A stretch of 26,812 nucleotides of DNA from an uncultured Butyrivibrio sp. (GCF_947169445.1 NZ_CAMVPU010000049.1:1-26812), one strand, 5' to 3'; numbered from the stretch's first letter, positions 6,624 through 15,415 are shown. Notes: generated from the letters alone by a model not told the origin. Translations and numbers: made by a program.

Positions 6624-8485
6624 TGCACAGGGGACGCGTGGGCGGTCAGATGTACCGCGTTTTGATCCTGGCCCTGATAATTCCCATGTTTATTATAGGT
6701 GTCGTGTCAGTATCTATCCTTATGAGACAGATGAAGGACAGATATGAGGAACAGTTAAGGGCTGAAAATATCAGGATCAAATCAATAGTATTTGATATAA
6801 CTTCAATTGTTTATACCAGCCTGGAGCCTATCATATCCTCTCAGGAATACAGGGACATGTTTGCTTCAGACAGCTATCAGGTTGTCACCAAGGGCAGGTA
6901 TGACGCTCTGGATGCGGCGGTTTCTTCGATAATCCGGACCACAGCCGCAATTTCTTCAATAAATATTTATACCAACAATCCCCAAATACCTACAGGCAGC
7001 CATGTGGTCAATGTGGGTATAAGCGGCGCTGAAAGATTCGGAGATAATGCGGATAAAGCGGCCGGCAGCGGAGTTACCGATGATCCCTTCAGCAGGTTTG
7101 AGTGGTACAACGATATAGATGATTCAGCCTGGGATTCCTACACCTGTACCCATATTCCGCTGAATGAGTATGAGAATGACTATGAGCTTGCTCTTGTGAG
7201 GCGCTTTAATACAGGTTCTTCGGATAACAGGGCTTATATCGTAGTGACGGTGAGCACCAATTATTTAAGAAACAGGCTTCTTACGACGGATAATTATATA
7301 CTCATCAGTTTGGACAAACATCCTGTGTTTTTTTCATCAAATTACAATGAGCGCGAGATCGAGATGCCGGAGATTGAGGGCAATGGCGTAGATGAGTATA
7401 ACTTCATGGGCGATATGATGCTTGATGGCAAGCTGGCTCTTACCTGCATTTCCAGCTTTGTGCCCTATAAGATCACTTCAAGATTCTTTGTCCTTACCGG
7501 AGATTACACGGCCCATGAGGCCATTAAGGAGATAATGCGAGGCTTTATTCTTGTATTACTTCTGGTAGTAATTGTCCCTTTATTCATAGTCATTCTTTAC
7601 TCAAGGTATTTCACATCCAGAGTTAATACCCTGAGAGAGGCCATGCACAGAGCCAGTACCGGCAATTATGACATCATTGAGAATATAAGCGGTGATGATG
7701 AACTGGCGGATACCTTTAAGGATCTAAAGGCTACCACCCAGCAGATAAGAGAGCAGGAAGCGAGATTTTACGAAACAAAGATCCATGAGCAGCAGCTCAT
7801 CAATATGCAGCAGAACATGGAATTTAAGATGCTTTCAGGGCAGATCAATCCTCATTTTTTGTACAATACTCTTGAGGCAATCAGGATGCAGGCCATAAGA
7901 GGCGGTGACAGGGATGTGGCCACCAGCGTCAAGTATCTTGCCAAAATAATGCATTATGTGCTTGAGAGCACCGGAAAGTCCAACGCAACCCTGGCGGAGG
8001 AGCTTACCCATGTGGAAAGTTATCTTCAGATACAGCGGCTCAGGTTCGGGGACCGGATCAACTGGAATTTCTATATTGCAGAGGATTTTGACACATCAAA
8101 ATATTATCTGCTGCCACTTCTTTTGCAGCCTATAGTGGAAAATGCCGTGAGCCATGGCCTTAAGGATATGGATCAGAACGGACACATTAGCATTATTGTT
8201 GAGCCCGAAGGGGAGAAGCTTCTCATTACAGTTAATGATGACGGAAAGGGCATGAGCCCTCAGCAGGTTGAAGAATTGAACCATTCCATCAATGAGAAGA
8301 GGCGGGAAGATGACGAAAAAGGAGTAGAGAGTATCGGACTTTATAACATCAACCAGAGGATAAGATATCTTTACGGAAGTGACTATGGTCTTACTATAAG
8401 ATCAAATCAGGGTAAGGGCACTAGCGTTGAGCTCAGGCTTCCCATAAATACCCAGGCCCGGACCAATGTACAAAATGTACAGTAA
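6620..8485 (+). CDS. YesM-type sensor histidine kinase
   Basis: 621 residues. Membrane helix 1 (about 11-35), an extracellular sensor of about 270 residues, helix 2 (about 308-330), a HAMP-like linker, a His_kinase domain with phosphoacceptor His412 in GQINPHFLYNTLEAIR, and a HATPase with PIVENAVSHGL and DDGKGMS ATP-binding boxes ending near residue 615. The architecture is that of YesM/LytS-family kinases. Start codons at 6620 and 6623 are both possible. It overlaps the binding-protein gene by 4 nt and presumably phosphorylates the AraC-type regulator at 12969 in response to an extracellular sugar. Confidence 0.93.
   Translation: MMHRGRVGGQMYRVLILALIIPMFIIGVVSVSILMRQMKDRYEEQLRAENIRIKSIVFDITSIVYTSLEPIISSQEYRDMFASDSYQVVTKGRYDALDAAVSSIIRTTAAISSINIYTNNPQIPTGSHVVNVGISGAERFGDNADKAAGSGVTDDPFSRFEWYNDIDDSAWDSYTCTHIPLNEYENDYELALVRRFNTGSSDNRAYIVVTVSTNYLRNRLLTTDNYILISLDKHPVFFSSNYNEREIEMPEIEGNGVDEYNFMGDMMLDGKLALTCISSFVPYKITSRFFVLTGDYTAHEAIKEIMRGFILVLLLVVIVPLFIVILYSRYFTSRVNTLREAMHRASTGNYDIIENISGDDELADTFKDLKATTQQIREQEARFYETKIHEQQLINMQQNMEFKMLSGQINPHFLYNTLEAIRMQAIRGGDRDVATSVKYLAKIMHYVLESTGKSNATLAEELTHVESYLQIQRLRFGDRINWNFYIAEDFDTSKYYLLPLLLQPIVENAVSHGLKDMDQNGHISIIVEPEGEKLLITVNDDGKGMSPQQVEELNHSINEKRREDDEKGVESIGLYNINQRIRYLYGSDYGLTIRSNQGKGTSVELRLPINTQARTNVQNVQ
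8467..8481 (+). repeat. TGTACA palindrome at the end of the kinase gene
   Basis: TGTACA-AAA-TGTACA is a perfect inverted (and direct) repeat spanning the last codons of the kinase gene, 130 nt before the permease block. It could be a regulator site for the downstream unit, but no other copy was found in the window. Confidence 0.35.
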
Positions 8486-8529
8486 AAAATGTAGGATTAA
8501 CAGGGTATTTAATTGACAGAGAGTTATAT

Positions 8530-8584
8530 AAAATTGCACGTGTAAGCGATATTAATTATCAGCTTGCAGGTGCAATTTTTATTT
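8530..8584 (+). terminator. Terminator-like hairpin between kinase and permease genes
   Basis: AAAATTGCAC (8530-8539) pairs with GTGCAATTTT (8570-8579); an inner helix pairs GTAAGC (8542-8547) with GCTTGC (8562-8567). A T-rich run follows (8576-8584). It separates the binding protein/kinase block from the importer block. No clear promoter was found after it, so partial readthrough or attenuation is possible. Confidence 0.72.
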
Positions 8585-8616
8585 GGGGTCTGCGTTTATA
8601 GTTGGGGAGGGGAAAC

Positions 8617-10053
8617 GTGTCTAAAGAAAAACTGGCTGGATATGTCTATTACCCATATCGGGCAATCTCAGTACTGCTTCTGGTAGTTCTCTTTTTTCCT
8701 GCGCTTAATGTTGCCAGAATTAGCGGACTCATCAACAGAAGTATTTCTCTTCTTACAACAGGATTTTCCTACGGGAATTTAATCTCCAATTTCGGCAGGG
8801 CAATTAAAAAAGGCTGGGTTATGGAATCCACCTTGAGACTTTTGAATATCTCCAGCATGATAATCTGCCTTGGAATTATAGCCTGCGCTGTTGGGGCCTG
8901 TTTATCTCTGGGAAACAGAAAATGTAAGTTCTTCGGAAATATACTCAATTTAGTCGGAGCCATTGTTTCTGCTGGTTCCATGGCAGGAATATGGTCTGCA
9001 CATACACAGATTGCAGCAACCACTAAACCCTCCAAGATTGAACCCATGTTTTCCGGATTTTTCTACGTAATGCTGGGAATGCTGTTGCTGATGATCCTCA
9101 TAGCTGCCTGTGAGCTGTATCTGGTGGGAAAACCCGCCAAGACCGAGAAGTTTGAGATGGAAACAAGATTCAGATTGTTTCTTATGTTCCTTCCCTTTAT
9201 CCTTCTGGCTTTTGTCTTCAGTTATTTACCTCTCTGGGGATGGAGATATGCTTTTTTCGACTACAAAGCCGGAGATACCTTGTCAATGGATAACTTTGTA
9301 GGTTTTAAGTGGTTCCAGCAGCTGATCCGAAACAGATCCACCACCAGGGACATCCTCAGCGTAATGAAAAATACCCTGGCCATGAGTGGACTGGGAATAG
9401 CCACCAGCTGGGTTCCCATGGCATTTGCGATTTTTCTTTCTGAGATTAAGAATGACAAATTCAGAAGAATTGTACAGACTTTTACCACCATTCCCAATTT
9501 CATCAGCTGGGTTCTGGTATTTGCCATTGCTTTCTGTATTTTCTCCACAGACGGTTTTATCAGTTCTCTTATGATGAATCTTGGTATCTGGACCGAAGGA
9601 AAAAACTTCCTGATGGACGGAAGCCATATCTGGATAAAGATGCTTCTTTGGGGAATGTGGAAGGGCCTGGGCTGGAGCGCCATCATCTATATCGCGGGAA
9701 TTGCCGGTATAGACCAGCAGCTGTATGAAGCGGCAATAGTGGATGGTGCGGGGCGCTTCCAGAAAATGTGGCATGTAACAGTGCCGGGACTTATGCCTAC
9801 TTTCTATGTGCTTCTTCTCATGGCTGTGGCAGGAATCCTTTCTAACGGAATGGATCAGTACCTGGTATTTGAAAATTCCTCCAATACAACACAGATCATG
9901 GTTCTGGATCTGTATGTTTATAAGATGGGTATCGTTAAAGGTGCAATTCCTTTATCCACCGTTGTGGGCATGCTTAAATCCGTCATCAGTGTGACTCTTT
10001 TGTATGGGGCAAATACCATATCAAAAGTGATAAGAGGTGAGACCATAGTTTAA
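8617..10053 (+). CDS. Sugar ABC transporter permease, LplB type with N-terminal extension
   Basis: 478 residues from the GTG at 8617, chosen because GGGGAGGGG (8604-8612) precedes it by 4 nt; an in-frame TTG at 8602 lacks a site. The C-terminal 300 residues are a standard LplB-type permease, with the EAA loop YEAAIVDGAGRFQKMW before the last helices. The N-terminal 180 residues are unusual: four extra hydrophobic segments (about 16-34, 76-97, 106-127, 147-170) before the normal first helix near 187. It pairs with the permease 12 nt downstream to form the membrane channel of an oligosaccharide importer; the ATPase is not in the window. Confidence 0.9.
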   Translation: MSKEKLAGYVYYPYRAISVLLLVVLFFPALNVARISGLINRSISLLTTGFSYGNLISNFGRAIKKGWVMESTLRLLNISSMIICLGIIACAVGACLSLGNRKCKFFGNILNLVGAIVSAGSMAGIWSAHTQIAATTKPSKIEPMFSGFFYVMLGMLLLMILIAACELYLVGKPAKTEKFEMETRFRLFLMFLPFILLAFVFSYLPLWGWRYAFFDYKAGDTLSMDNFVGFKWFQQLIRNRSTTRDILSVMKNTLAMSGLGIATSWVPMAFAIFLSEIKNDKFRRIVQTFTTIPNFISWVLVFAIAFCIFSTDGFISSLMMNLGIWTEGKNFLMDGSHIWIKMLLWGMWKGLGWSAIIYIAGIAGIDQQLYEAAIVDGAGRFQKMWHVTVPGLMPTFYVLLLMAVAGILSNGMDQYLVFENSSNTTQIMVLDLYVYKMGIVKGAIPLSTVVGMLKSVISVTLLYGANTISKVIRGETIV

Positions 10054-10065
10054 TGGGGGAACGAA

Positions 10066-10992
10066 ATGAGTAAGAAGAGCCTGAAAAAAATAAAGCTGAA
10101 ATTCGGTGACGTTGTTTTTAACATCATCAATTACTCCGCATTTGCTGCTTTTACCCTTATATGCATTTTTCCCTTTTACTATCTGTTCATCAATACCATC
10201 AGTGACAATGAACTGGTGAGAAAGGGACTTATCAACTTTGTGCCAAGGGGCATACATTTTGAAAACTACATTCGCCTTTTGCAGGTAAATGACCTGTTTG
10301 GTTCCTTTGCGGTGACCCTGGCAAGAACCATATTCGGAACAATTCTCATGGTGCTGGCATCAGCCTTTGTGGGATATCTGGTTACCCAACAGGAAATGTG
10401 GGGAAGAAGCTTCTGGTACAGGTTCCTTGTAATAACCATGTACTTCAACGCCGGCATAATTCCCTGGTACCTGAATATGGCTATGCTGGGACTTACCAAT
10501 ACCTTTTGGGCATACATAATTCCGGGAATAGTTGCACCCTATAATATCATTCTGGTTAAGACCTATATAGAATCTGCAATTCCGGGTGAACTTGAGGAAA
10601 GCGCTGCTTTGGACGGGGCGTCTCATATGAAGATTTTCATGAGCATCATACTTCCTTTGTCCAAGCCTATCCTGGCCACTATTGCCATATTCGGTGCTGT
10701 GGGCCACTGGAATTCCTTCCAGGATTCACTGATTCTCATGCAGTCGGCGCCAAAGCTCTATACACTTCAGCACAGGCTGTATATATACCTCAATACCACC
10801 AGTAATCTGGCCGCTCTTATGAGCGCCGGAAGTACATCAGGAATCAGCAAGAGCGTTATGGACTCTGCGCTGAACGGAAAAGTAATAAAGTACACCATAG
10901 CAATGGTTACAATAATTCCTATTCTTTTAGTTTATCCTTTCATGCAGCGGTATTTTGAAAAGGGAATCATGATCGGGGCAGTAAAAGGGTGA
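10066..10992 (+). CDS. Sugar ABC transporter permease, LplC/YtcP type
   Basis: 308 residues with about six membrane helices, the usual size for this subfamily. The cytoplasmic EAA loop is clear (ELEESAALDGASHMKIFM), as is the C-terminal ending PFMQRYFEKGIMIGAVKG typical of carbohydrate permeases of the LplC/YtcP type. GGGGGAA precedes the ATG. It partners the LplB-type permease directly upstream and is followed after 47 nt by the second binding-protein gene, giving the usual permease-permease-binding protein order. Confidence 0.95.
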   Translation: MSKKSLKKIKLKFGDVVFNIINYSAFAAFTLICIFPFYYLFINTISDNELVRKGLINFVPRGIHFENYIRLLQVNDLFGSFAVTLARTIFGTILMVLASAFVGYLVTQQEMWGRSFWYRFLVITMYFNAGIIPWYLNMAMLGLTNTFWAYIIPGIVAPYNIILVKTYIESAIPGELEESAALDGASHMKIFMSIILPLSKPILATIAIFGAVGHWNSFQDSLILMQSAPKLYTLQHRLYIYLNTTSNLAALMSAGSTSGISKSVMDSALNGKVIKYTIAMVTIIPILLVYPFMQRYFEKGIMIGAVKG

Positions 10993-11039
10993 AAGAGAAC
11001 CCTTAAAGATAGTTTTGAAACCAAAAAAGGAGGAAAGCT

Positions 11040-12851
11040 ATGAAAATGAAAAAGTTACTGGCTCTTATTATGACCGGAGCAATGACGCTGTCTCTGGCAG
11101 CCTGCGGATCCGCACCTGCTCCCACAGGGGCATCGGAAGGTTCGGAAGGGGAAACAGAAATCACGCAGGGTTCAGGAAGCTCTGAGACCACAACTATTGA
11201 AGATGAGAAATCTGCTACCGCAAGCGGAATTGAAGGCGATCTTTCAGACATAATTCCGGATCAGACCGTTACCCTTGACGTTTACGATCAGCTGGCAAAC
11301 TATTCCGGAGAGCAGACAGGCTGGTTTGGAAAAATAATGCTTGATAAGTTCAATGTTAAGCTCAATATCATCCCTGAAAACGATGGTGTATATGATACCC
11401 GTATGGAATCCGGCAATCTCGGAGACTTGGTAATCTGGGGAAATGACGGTGATGATTATCAGCATGCCATCGACAAGGGAATGCTTTTTGACTGGGAAGA
11501 GGATGACCTTCTTAACGAGTATGGACCTTACATCGCTGAGAATATGAAGGCTGCACTTGAAAAGAACAGAGGAATCTCTTCAGACGGAAAGCTCTATGGC
11601 TACGGCTTTGACGTAACCCGTTCAGCAGAAGATCCCGGCTCATTCATGTATACCTGGGATTTAAGATATGATCTCTATGAGCAGATCGGGTCCCCTGAGA
11701 TCAAGGATTTTGACGGACTGGTTGCAGCTCTTGAGAAAATGAAAGAGATCTGTCCTACAGATGACAACGGAAATCCTACTTATGGCGTTTCTCTTTTCAA
11801 TGACTGGGACGGTGACATGGTAATGTACGTTAAGTCAACCGCAACAGCTTACTACGGATTTGATGAGTTCGGACTGGGATTATATGATCCCGATACACAG
11901 TCCTTCCATCCTGTACTTGAGGAGAACGGTCCTTACCTTACAGCTCTTAAGTTCTATAACACACTTTATCAGAAGGGCCTTCTTGATCCAGACTCACAGA
12001 CACAGGGCTTTAACGGAATGCAGGAGGATTACCAGAACGGTACAGCATTCCTCAACGTATTTAACTTTATGGGCTCCGCACTTTACAATTCACCTGACCA
12101 TCTTGCAGTAGGAAAGGGTATGTTCCCTGTAAAGCCTGCAGATGCAACACCTATCAGATATGGTCTTAACGTTTACGGTGGAAACAGAATCTGGTCTATA
12201 GGCGCCAATACTGAATATCCCGAGCTTTGCATGGCTATCATCAACTGGCTTACAACACCTGAGGGAAGAATGATCTCTGAATACGGTCCTAAGGATGTTT
12301 GCTGGTACTATGATGAAAATGGAAAGACCTGCTTTACAGATATAGGCCGCGCCTGCAAGACAGATATTTCAACAGAAATGGGCAATGGCTATGAAGGAAC
12401 CTATGATGATGGCTCCTTCAAGATGAATAATTCAACCTGGTCACTGGATGCTCCTAACCCTGACAGTAACGGTGAAACCTTCAACTACCGTAACTGGGCA
12501 AGCTATTCCACAGAAGCCGGTTCTGACATCGAGCAGGATTGGAGAGACTGGGCAGGAGCTGATACACCGGATGAGTATCTGGACAAGTTTAAATATGTTC
12601 TCGCTCCCGGAACCATGTACACCGGCGGCGTTCGCTCAGATGAGCTCCAGGTAGTCTGGGATCAGGTTTCAACCTGTGTAAAGGACAACTCCTGGAAAGC
12701 AATCTATGCATCAAGTGACGAGGAGTTTGACGCAATTGTAGCTGATATGAAGCAGCAGGCAGAAGAGTATGGCTATGCGGAATGTATCGCATTCCAGGAA
12801 AATGAGGCCAAGCTCAGAGCAGCTGCAGAAGATGATGCAAGATCCAAATGA
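11040..12851 (+). CDS. Extracellular solute-binding lipoprotein of the sugar importer
   Basis: 603 residues. Signal peptide MKMKKLLALIMTGAMTLSLA with lipobox LAAC and Cys22, then a Ser/Thr/Glu-rich linker to about residue 70 and a large binding domain. AAGGAGG lies 5 nt before the ATG. It is a paralogue of the binding protein at 4857. Position right after both permease genes marks it as the transport-dedicated subunit. A strong terminator follows (12881-12908), as expected for a highly expressed last gene. The exact sugar is unknown; members of this family commonly bind plant polysaccharide fragments. Confidence 0.94.
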   Translation: MKMKKLLALIMTGAMTLSLAACGSAPAPTGASEGSEGETEITQGSGSSETTTIEDEKSATASGIEGDLSDIIPDQTVTLDVYDQLANYSGEQTGWFGKIMLDKFNVKLNIIPENDGVYDTRMESGNLGDLVIWGNDGDDYQHAIDKGMLFDWEEDDLLNEYGPYIAENMKAALEKNRGISSDGKLYGYGFDVTRSAEDPGSFMYTWDLRYDLYEQIGSPEIKDFDGLVAALEKMKEICPTDDNGNPTYGVSLFNDWDGDMVMYVKSTATAYYGFDEFGLGLYDPDTQSFHPVLEENGPYLTALKFYNTLYQKGLLDPDSQTQGFNGMQEDYQNGTAFLNVFNFMGSALYNSPDHLAVGKGMFPVKPADATPIRYGLNVYGGNRIWSIGANTEYPELCMAIINWLTTPEGRMISEYGPKDVCWYYDENGKTCFTDIGRACKTDISTEMGNGYEGTYDDGSFKMNNSTWSLDAPNPDSNGETFNYRNWASYSTEAGSDIEQDWRDWAGADTPDEYLDKFKYVLAPGTMYTGGVRSDELQVVWDQVSTCVKDNSWKAIYASSDEEFDAIVADMKQQAEEYGYAECIAFQENEAKLRAAAEDDARSK

Positions 12852-12880
12852 TTCCCATTTTCCTTACATACAATGGAAAG

Positions 12881-12908
12881 GCTACGGCGCTGTATGCCGT
12901 AGCTTTTT
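12881..12908 (+). terminator. Intrinsic terminator between binding-protein and regulator genes
   Basis: GCTACGGC and GCCGTAGC form a perfect 8-bp GC-rich stem with a 7-nt loop and a five-T tail. It should reduce expression of the following regulator relative to the importer. Confidence 0.88.
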
Positions 12909-12912
12909 CATG

Positions 12913-12918
12913 TATAAT
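12913..12918 (+). promoter_or_regulatory. Candidate -10 box for the response regulator gene
   Basis: A consensus TATAAT follows the terminator and precedes the regulator start by 50 nt. No good -35 box is seen at the right spacing, so this is only a candidate for an independent promoter. Confidence 0.35.
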
Positions 12919-12968
12919 CCTTATGATAAAATGAAAGAAGCTGATAGACCAGGGGAGTATCGCAGAAT

Positions 12969-14501
12969 ATGGAAACAGTGCTTATTGTTGATGACGAAGA
13001 GAATATAAGAGAAGGCATAAAGCTCATCATAGACTGGGAGGAGCTTGGCTTTGAGATAATCGGGGATGCTTCTAACGGGGAAGACGCTCTTTCCGCAGCA
13101 GAAAGGCTTGATCCTACTTTGATAGTTATTGATATGCAGATGCCCAAGGTTCATGGCATTGATGTTATCAAACAGCTTCGTGGCAGGGGATATAAGGGCT
13201 ATTTTATCATTCTTTCGGGCTATTCTGATTTTGAGTACGCCAGGGAAGCCATCAGAAATAACGTCACTAATTACATTACCAAACCCATTGATGAGGATGA
13301 TCTTTTAAAAACAGTCAAAACTATTAAGGCAGATATAGAAAAATCCAAAAAAGAAGGCACACGGCTCGGGGAAATTAAGAATAAAGCCAAGAGTGTGATT
13401 GTAAGGGATCTGCTGTCGGGCATACCCGTGATGGAAGATAACCTGACTTCCATGAATTTGCTGTATCCCAGATACCAGGTTATTATCCATGAGACCTACA
13501 GCGTGGGAAAAGAGGACATCAGATACCGATTATCAGACCTGATATCAGCTTTTTTGGATGAAAAATGCTATGAACTTTCCACAGTAGAGAGAAATGAGTG
13601 CATTCTGCTTAAGGGAAGGACTGCTATATCAAAGTTTGAAGATTTTATAATGCATTATCAAAAATCCCCCATAGAATCTGACAGCCCTCTGGACAATATA
13701 TTTATCGCCATAGGTAATGAATGTGACCTTCCTTCAGAGATTGCCGGTTCCTATGACAGGGCAAAATGGCTCGCCAAGAGAAGATTTTTCTGCGATGAAG
13801 GAGAGCATTTTATAAGGGAAGATAAGGCTGATTTTCAGAGTGTTTCAGATGTCAGGGACAATAATGCCCAAAAGGATCTTTTGGAAAAGGTATTGAATGC
13901 CGTTGCCTTCGGAAACAGGAATATGATGGTAAATGCTCTGGATGAAATCTACGAGTATGTGAAAAAACATGAGAAAGAAAGCACGGATGCCTCCCTTTTT
14001 ATGACTGAGATCATGCTTTCCCTAAAGGAAAAAATGACCAGGCAGTATCCGGTTTTGTCAGAGGTTTTTGATACCAGCGCCGGAATTATTGAGTTTATTG
14101 AGAGCAGGTTCTATCTGTACGAGATAATCCAGTATATTTCCGACACTTTGGACATCGCAATGAACAGGATTTATTGCAGACAGGACGGAGAAAACGTCAT
14201 CGAGGACATTATCTCATATATTGACAGATTCTATGCGCAGCCCCTGACTTTGGAAGAACTTGCAGTGCAATTTGGCTACAATTCAGGCTATTTGGGACGA
14301 CTTTTTACCAAGACCACAGGCTGTGGATTTACTTATTATCTTAATGAATGCAGGATCAAAAAGGCCAAGGAACTTCTGTCAGAAGGCAAATACAAGGTAT
14401 ACGAGGTGTCACAGCTGGTGGGCTACAGCGATGTGGACTATTTTGGCCGTAAATTCAGAAAACATGCGGGACTTACGCCTGCAGAATTCAAGAAATTGTG
14501 A
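12969..14501 (+). CDS. YesN-type response regulator, receiver plus AraC DNA-binding domain
   Basis: 510 residues. Receiver domain at 1-120 with acidic pocket D8/D9, phosphoacceptor D55 (IVIDMQMP), switch Ser83 and Lys105 in the TKP motif. A poorly conserved linker of about 280 residues follows, then an AraC-type double helix-turn-helix (about 405-510) with LTLEELAVQFGYNSGYLGRL and a GYSDVDYFGRKF second motif. AGGGGAG precedes the ATG at a long spacing. With the kinase at 6620 it forms a YesM/YesN pair that probably activates the importer genes. The gene sits after a terminator and a TATAAT, so it may be transcribed separately at lower level. Confidence 0.93.
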   Translation: METVLIVDDEENIREGIKLIIDWEELGFEIIGDASNGEDALSAAERLDPTLIVIDMQMPKVHGIDVIKQLRGRGYKGYFIILSGYSDFEYAREAIRNNVTNYITKPIDEDDLLKTVKTIKADIEKSKKEGTRLGEIKNKAKSVIVRDLLSGIPVMEDNLTSMNLLYPRYQVIIHETYSVGKEDIRYRLSDLISAFLDEKCYELSTVERNECILLKGRTAISKFEDFIMHYQKSPIESDSPLDNIFIAIGNECDLPSEIAGSYDRAKWLAKRRFFCDEGEHFIREDKADFQSVSDVRDNNAQKDLLEKVLNAVAFGNRNMMVNALDEIYEYVKKHEKESTDASLFMTEIMLSLKEKMTRQYPVLSEVFDTSAGIIEFIESRFYLYEIIQYISDTLDIAMNRIYCRQDGENVIEDIISYIDRFYAQPLTLEELAVQFGYNSGYLGRLFTKTTGCGFTYYLNECRIKKAKELLSEGKYKVYEVSQLVGYSDVDYFGRKFRKHAGLTPAEFKKL

Positions 14502-14523
14502 GAAATCGTTAGATTCGTTAGAT

Positions 14524-14553
14524 ACTATTCGTTAAACTTGTGTTTAACGAAGT
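14524..14553 (+). repeat. Palindromic repeat, copy 1 (ACTATTCG family)
   Basis: ACTATTCGTTAAAC (14524-14537), loop TTGT, GTTTAACGAA-GT (14542-14553). The 10-bp inner stem is perfect; the 3' arm lacks the TA that would pair with the outer bases. The same arm design recurs at 24791-24822. Confidence 0.6.
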
Positions 14554-14590
14554 GCAGCGTTAATTTGTTGAAGCGTTTTCTTTTTATAAT

Positions 14591-14626
14591 AACACTCAGG
14601 CACTCTTTTGTCAAAGCCTGAGCGTT
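14591..14626 (+). terminator. Hairpin after the response regulator gene, possible terminator
   Basis: CTCAGGC (14595-14601) pairs with GCCTGAG (14616-14622), extended by three pairs past a mismatch; the loop is 14 nt. Neither side carries a clean T run, so termination is uncertain. It lies between convergent genes. Confidence 0.4.
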
Positions 14627-14668
14627 TCAAAAAATAATAGTAACTCAAAGGATTGTATAGTCACCTTT

Positions 14669-14890
14669 TTAAGCATGGCAACAATAAAAATCTTTCGCCT
14701 CTGTTTGGGTAAAGCCTTGCTTTAGGAAACTGTCGTACACAACCTTTGCTTTCCAAGCAAAAAAAGTAGCATCAGCAGCATATTCGGCTGGATCAAATTC
14801 TGGGGCTATATCGGCCTCAGCCTCTTCAAATGCTGCCTTAAATTGAAGAAATTCATCAATACTATCTTTATTTATAGTCTTCCATATCAC
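14669..14890 (-). CDS. Small hypothetical protein, start probably frameshifted
   Basis: 73 residues from a GTG at 14890. The acidic helical body (IDEFLQFKAAFEEAEADIAP, then AWKAKVVYDSFLKQGFTQTEA) looks like a real small cytoplasmic protein; I cannot name the family. The start is odd. GGAGG stands 12 nt before the GTG but 8 nt before an ATG in another frame (MSDMEDYK, then stop). Removing one base near 14868 would join that ATG to the body. So either the GTG is used or the gene carries a one-base frameshift. It is divergent from, and 22 nt away from, the decayed flavodoxin gene. Confidence 0.5.
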   Translation of the reverse strand: MIWKTINKDSIDEFLQFKAAFEEAEADIAPEFDPAEYAADATFFAWKAKVVYDSFLKQGFTQTEAKDFYCCHA

Positions 14891-14913
14891 TCATAGTTCA
14901 TACCTCCATAATA

Positions 14914-15368
14914 TGCGTTGTTATCACTGGCTGTATACTGCATCATACCATCTCAATTATCATCATCAAAAAGATGATTCCATATCAAATATTTCTACAC
15001 CATCTGTAATCTCTTTTAATGTGACGCAGAAGCGCGAGCAGGATCTTCATGGATATGATGTAATCGGTTTTGCCAGCGGTATTTACTATGGAGAGTTCGC
15101 TGAGCAGGTTTTAAACTTCGCCCGGGTAACCCTTCCACCACAGAAAAAGGTCTTTTTCATGGCCACATGTGGTAATCCAATGAAGAGCTATTTCAAGGGA
15201 ATTAGCAAAATCGCAGCTGATAAGCAGTGTGTAGAAGTTGGAAAGTATCTCTGTAAAGGCTTTGACAGCTTTGGGCCTTTCAAGCTTGTCGGTGGAATTC
15301 AGAAGGGGCATCCTACGGATGAAGAGATAATGAGTGCGGTAGAGTTTTATAATAGTATTGTTTTATAG
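14914..15368 (+). pseudogene. Flavodoxin-family gene, 5' part decayed
   Basis: From about 15030 the reading frame is a clear flavodoxin-like fold: HGYDVIGFASGIYYGEF, then KVFFMATCG and a typical C-terminal helix. The FMN phosphate-binding N-terminus (usually S..H.GNT) is absent from this frame. The next frame gives CVVITGCILHH from 14914, which looks like the lost first strand, so a frameshift and small deletion are likely. The nominal ATG at 14913 has no ribosome site on this strand. It probably no longer encodes a working FMN electron carrier. Confidence 0.65.
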
Positions 15369-15380
15369 AGAGCATAAGTG

Positions 15381-15408
15381 TGGGCGGTGCGTTGGAACGT
15401 ACCGCCCA
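15381..15408 (+). terminator. Hairpin between convergent genes
   Basis: TGGGCGGTGCGTT pairs with AACGTACCGCCCA (one G-T wobble), a very stable stem placed between the flavodoxin remnant and the convergent toxin gene. T tracts are weak on both sides; a bidirectional terminator is plausible. Confidence 0.5.
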
Positions 15409-15415
15409 TTATTCA

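Noticed and set aside
8513..8518. TTGACA between the kinase and permease genes as a promoter -35
   Set aside because: No -10-like hexamer at 16-18 nt spacing; the nearby TATATA is only about 6 nt away.
9283..9774. 163-residue and 141-residue minus-strand open frames
   Set aside because: Shadows of the LplB-type permease gene, with no ribosome site or recognisable domain.
14591..14626. Strong terminator after the response regulator
   Set aside because: The stem is good but no T run follows on either strand, so it is listed only as a possible terminator.
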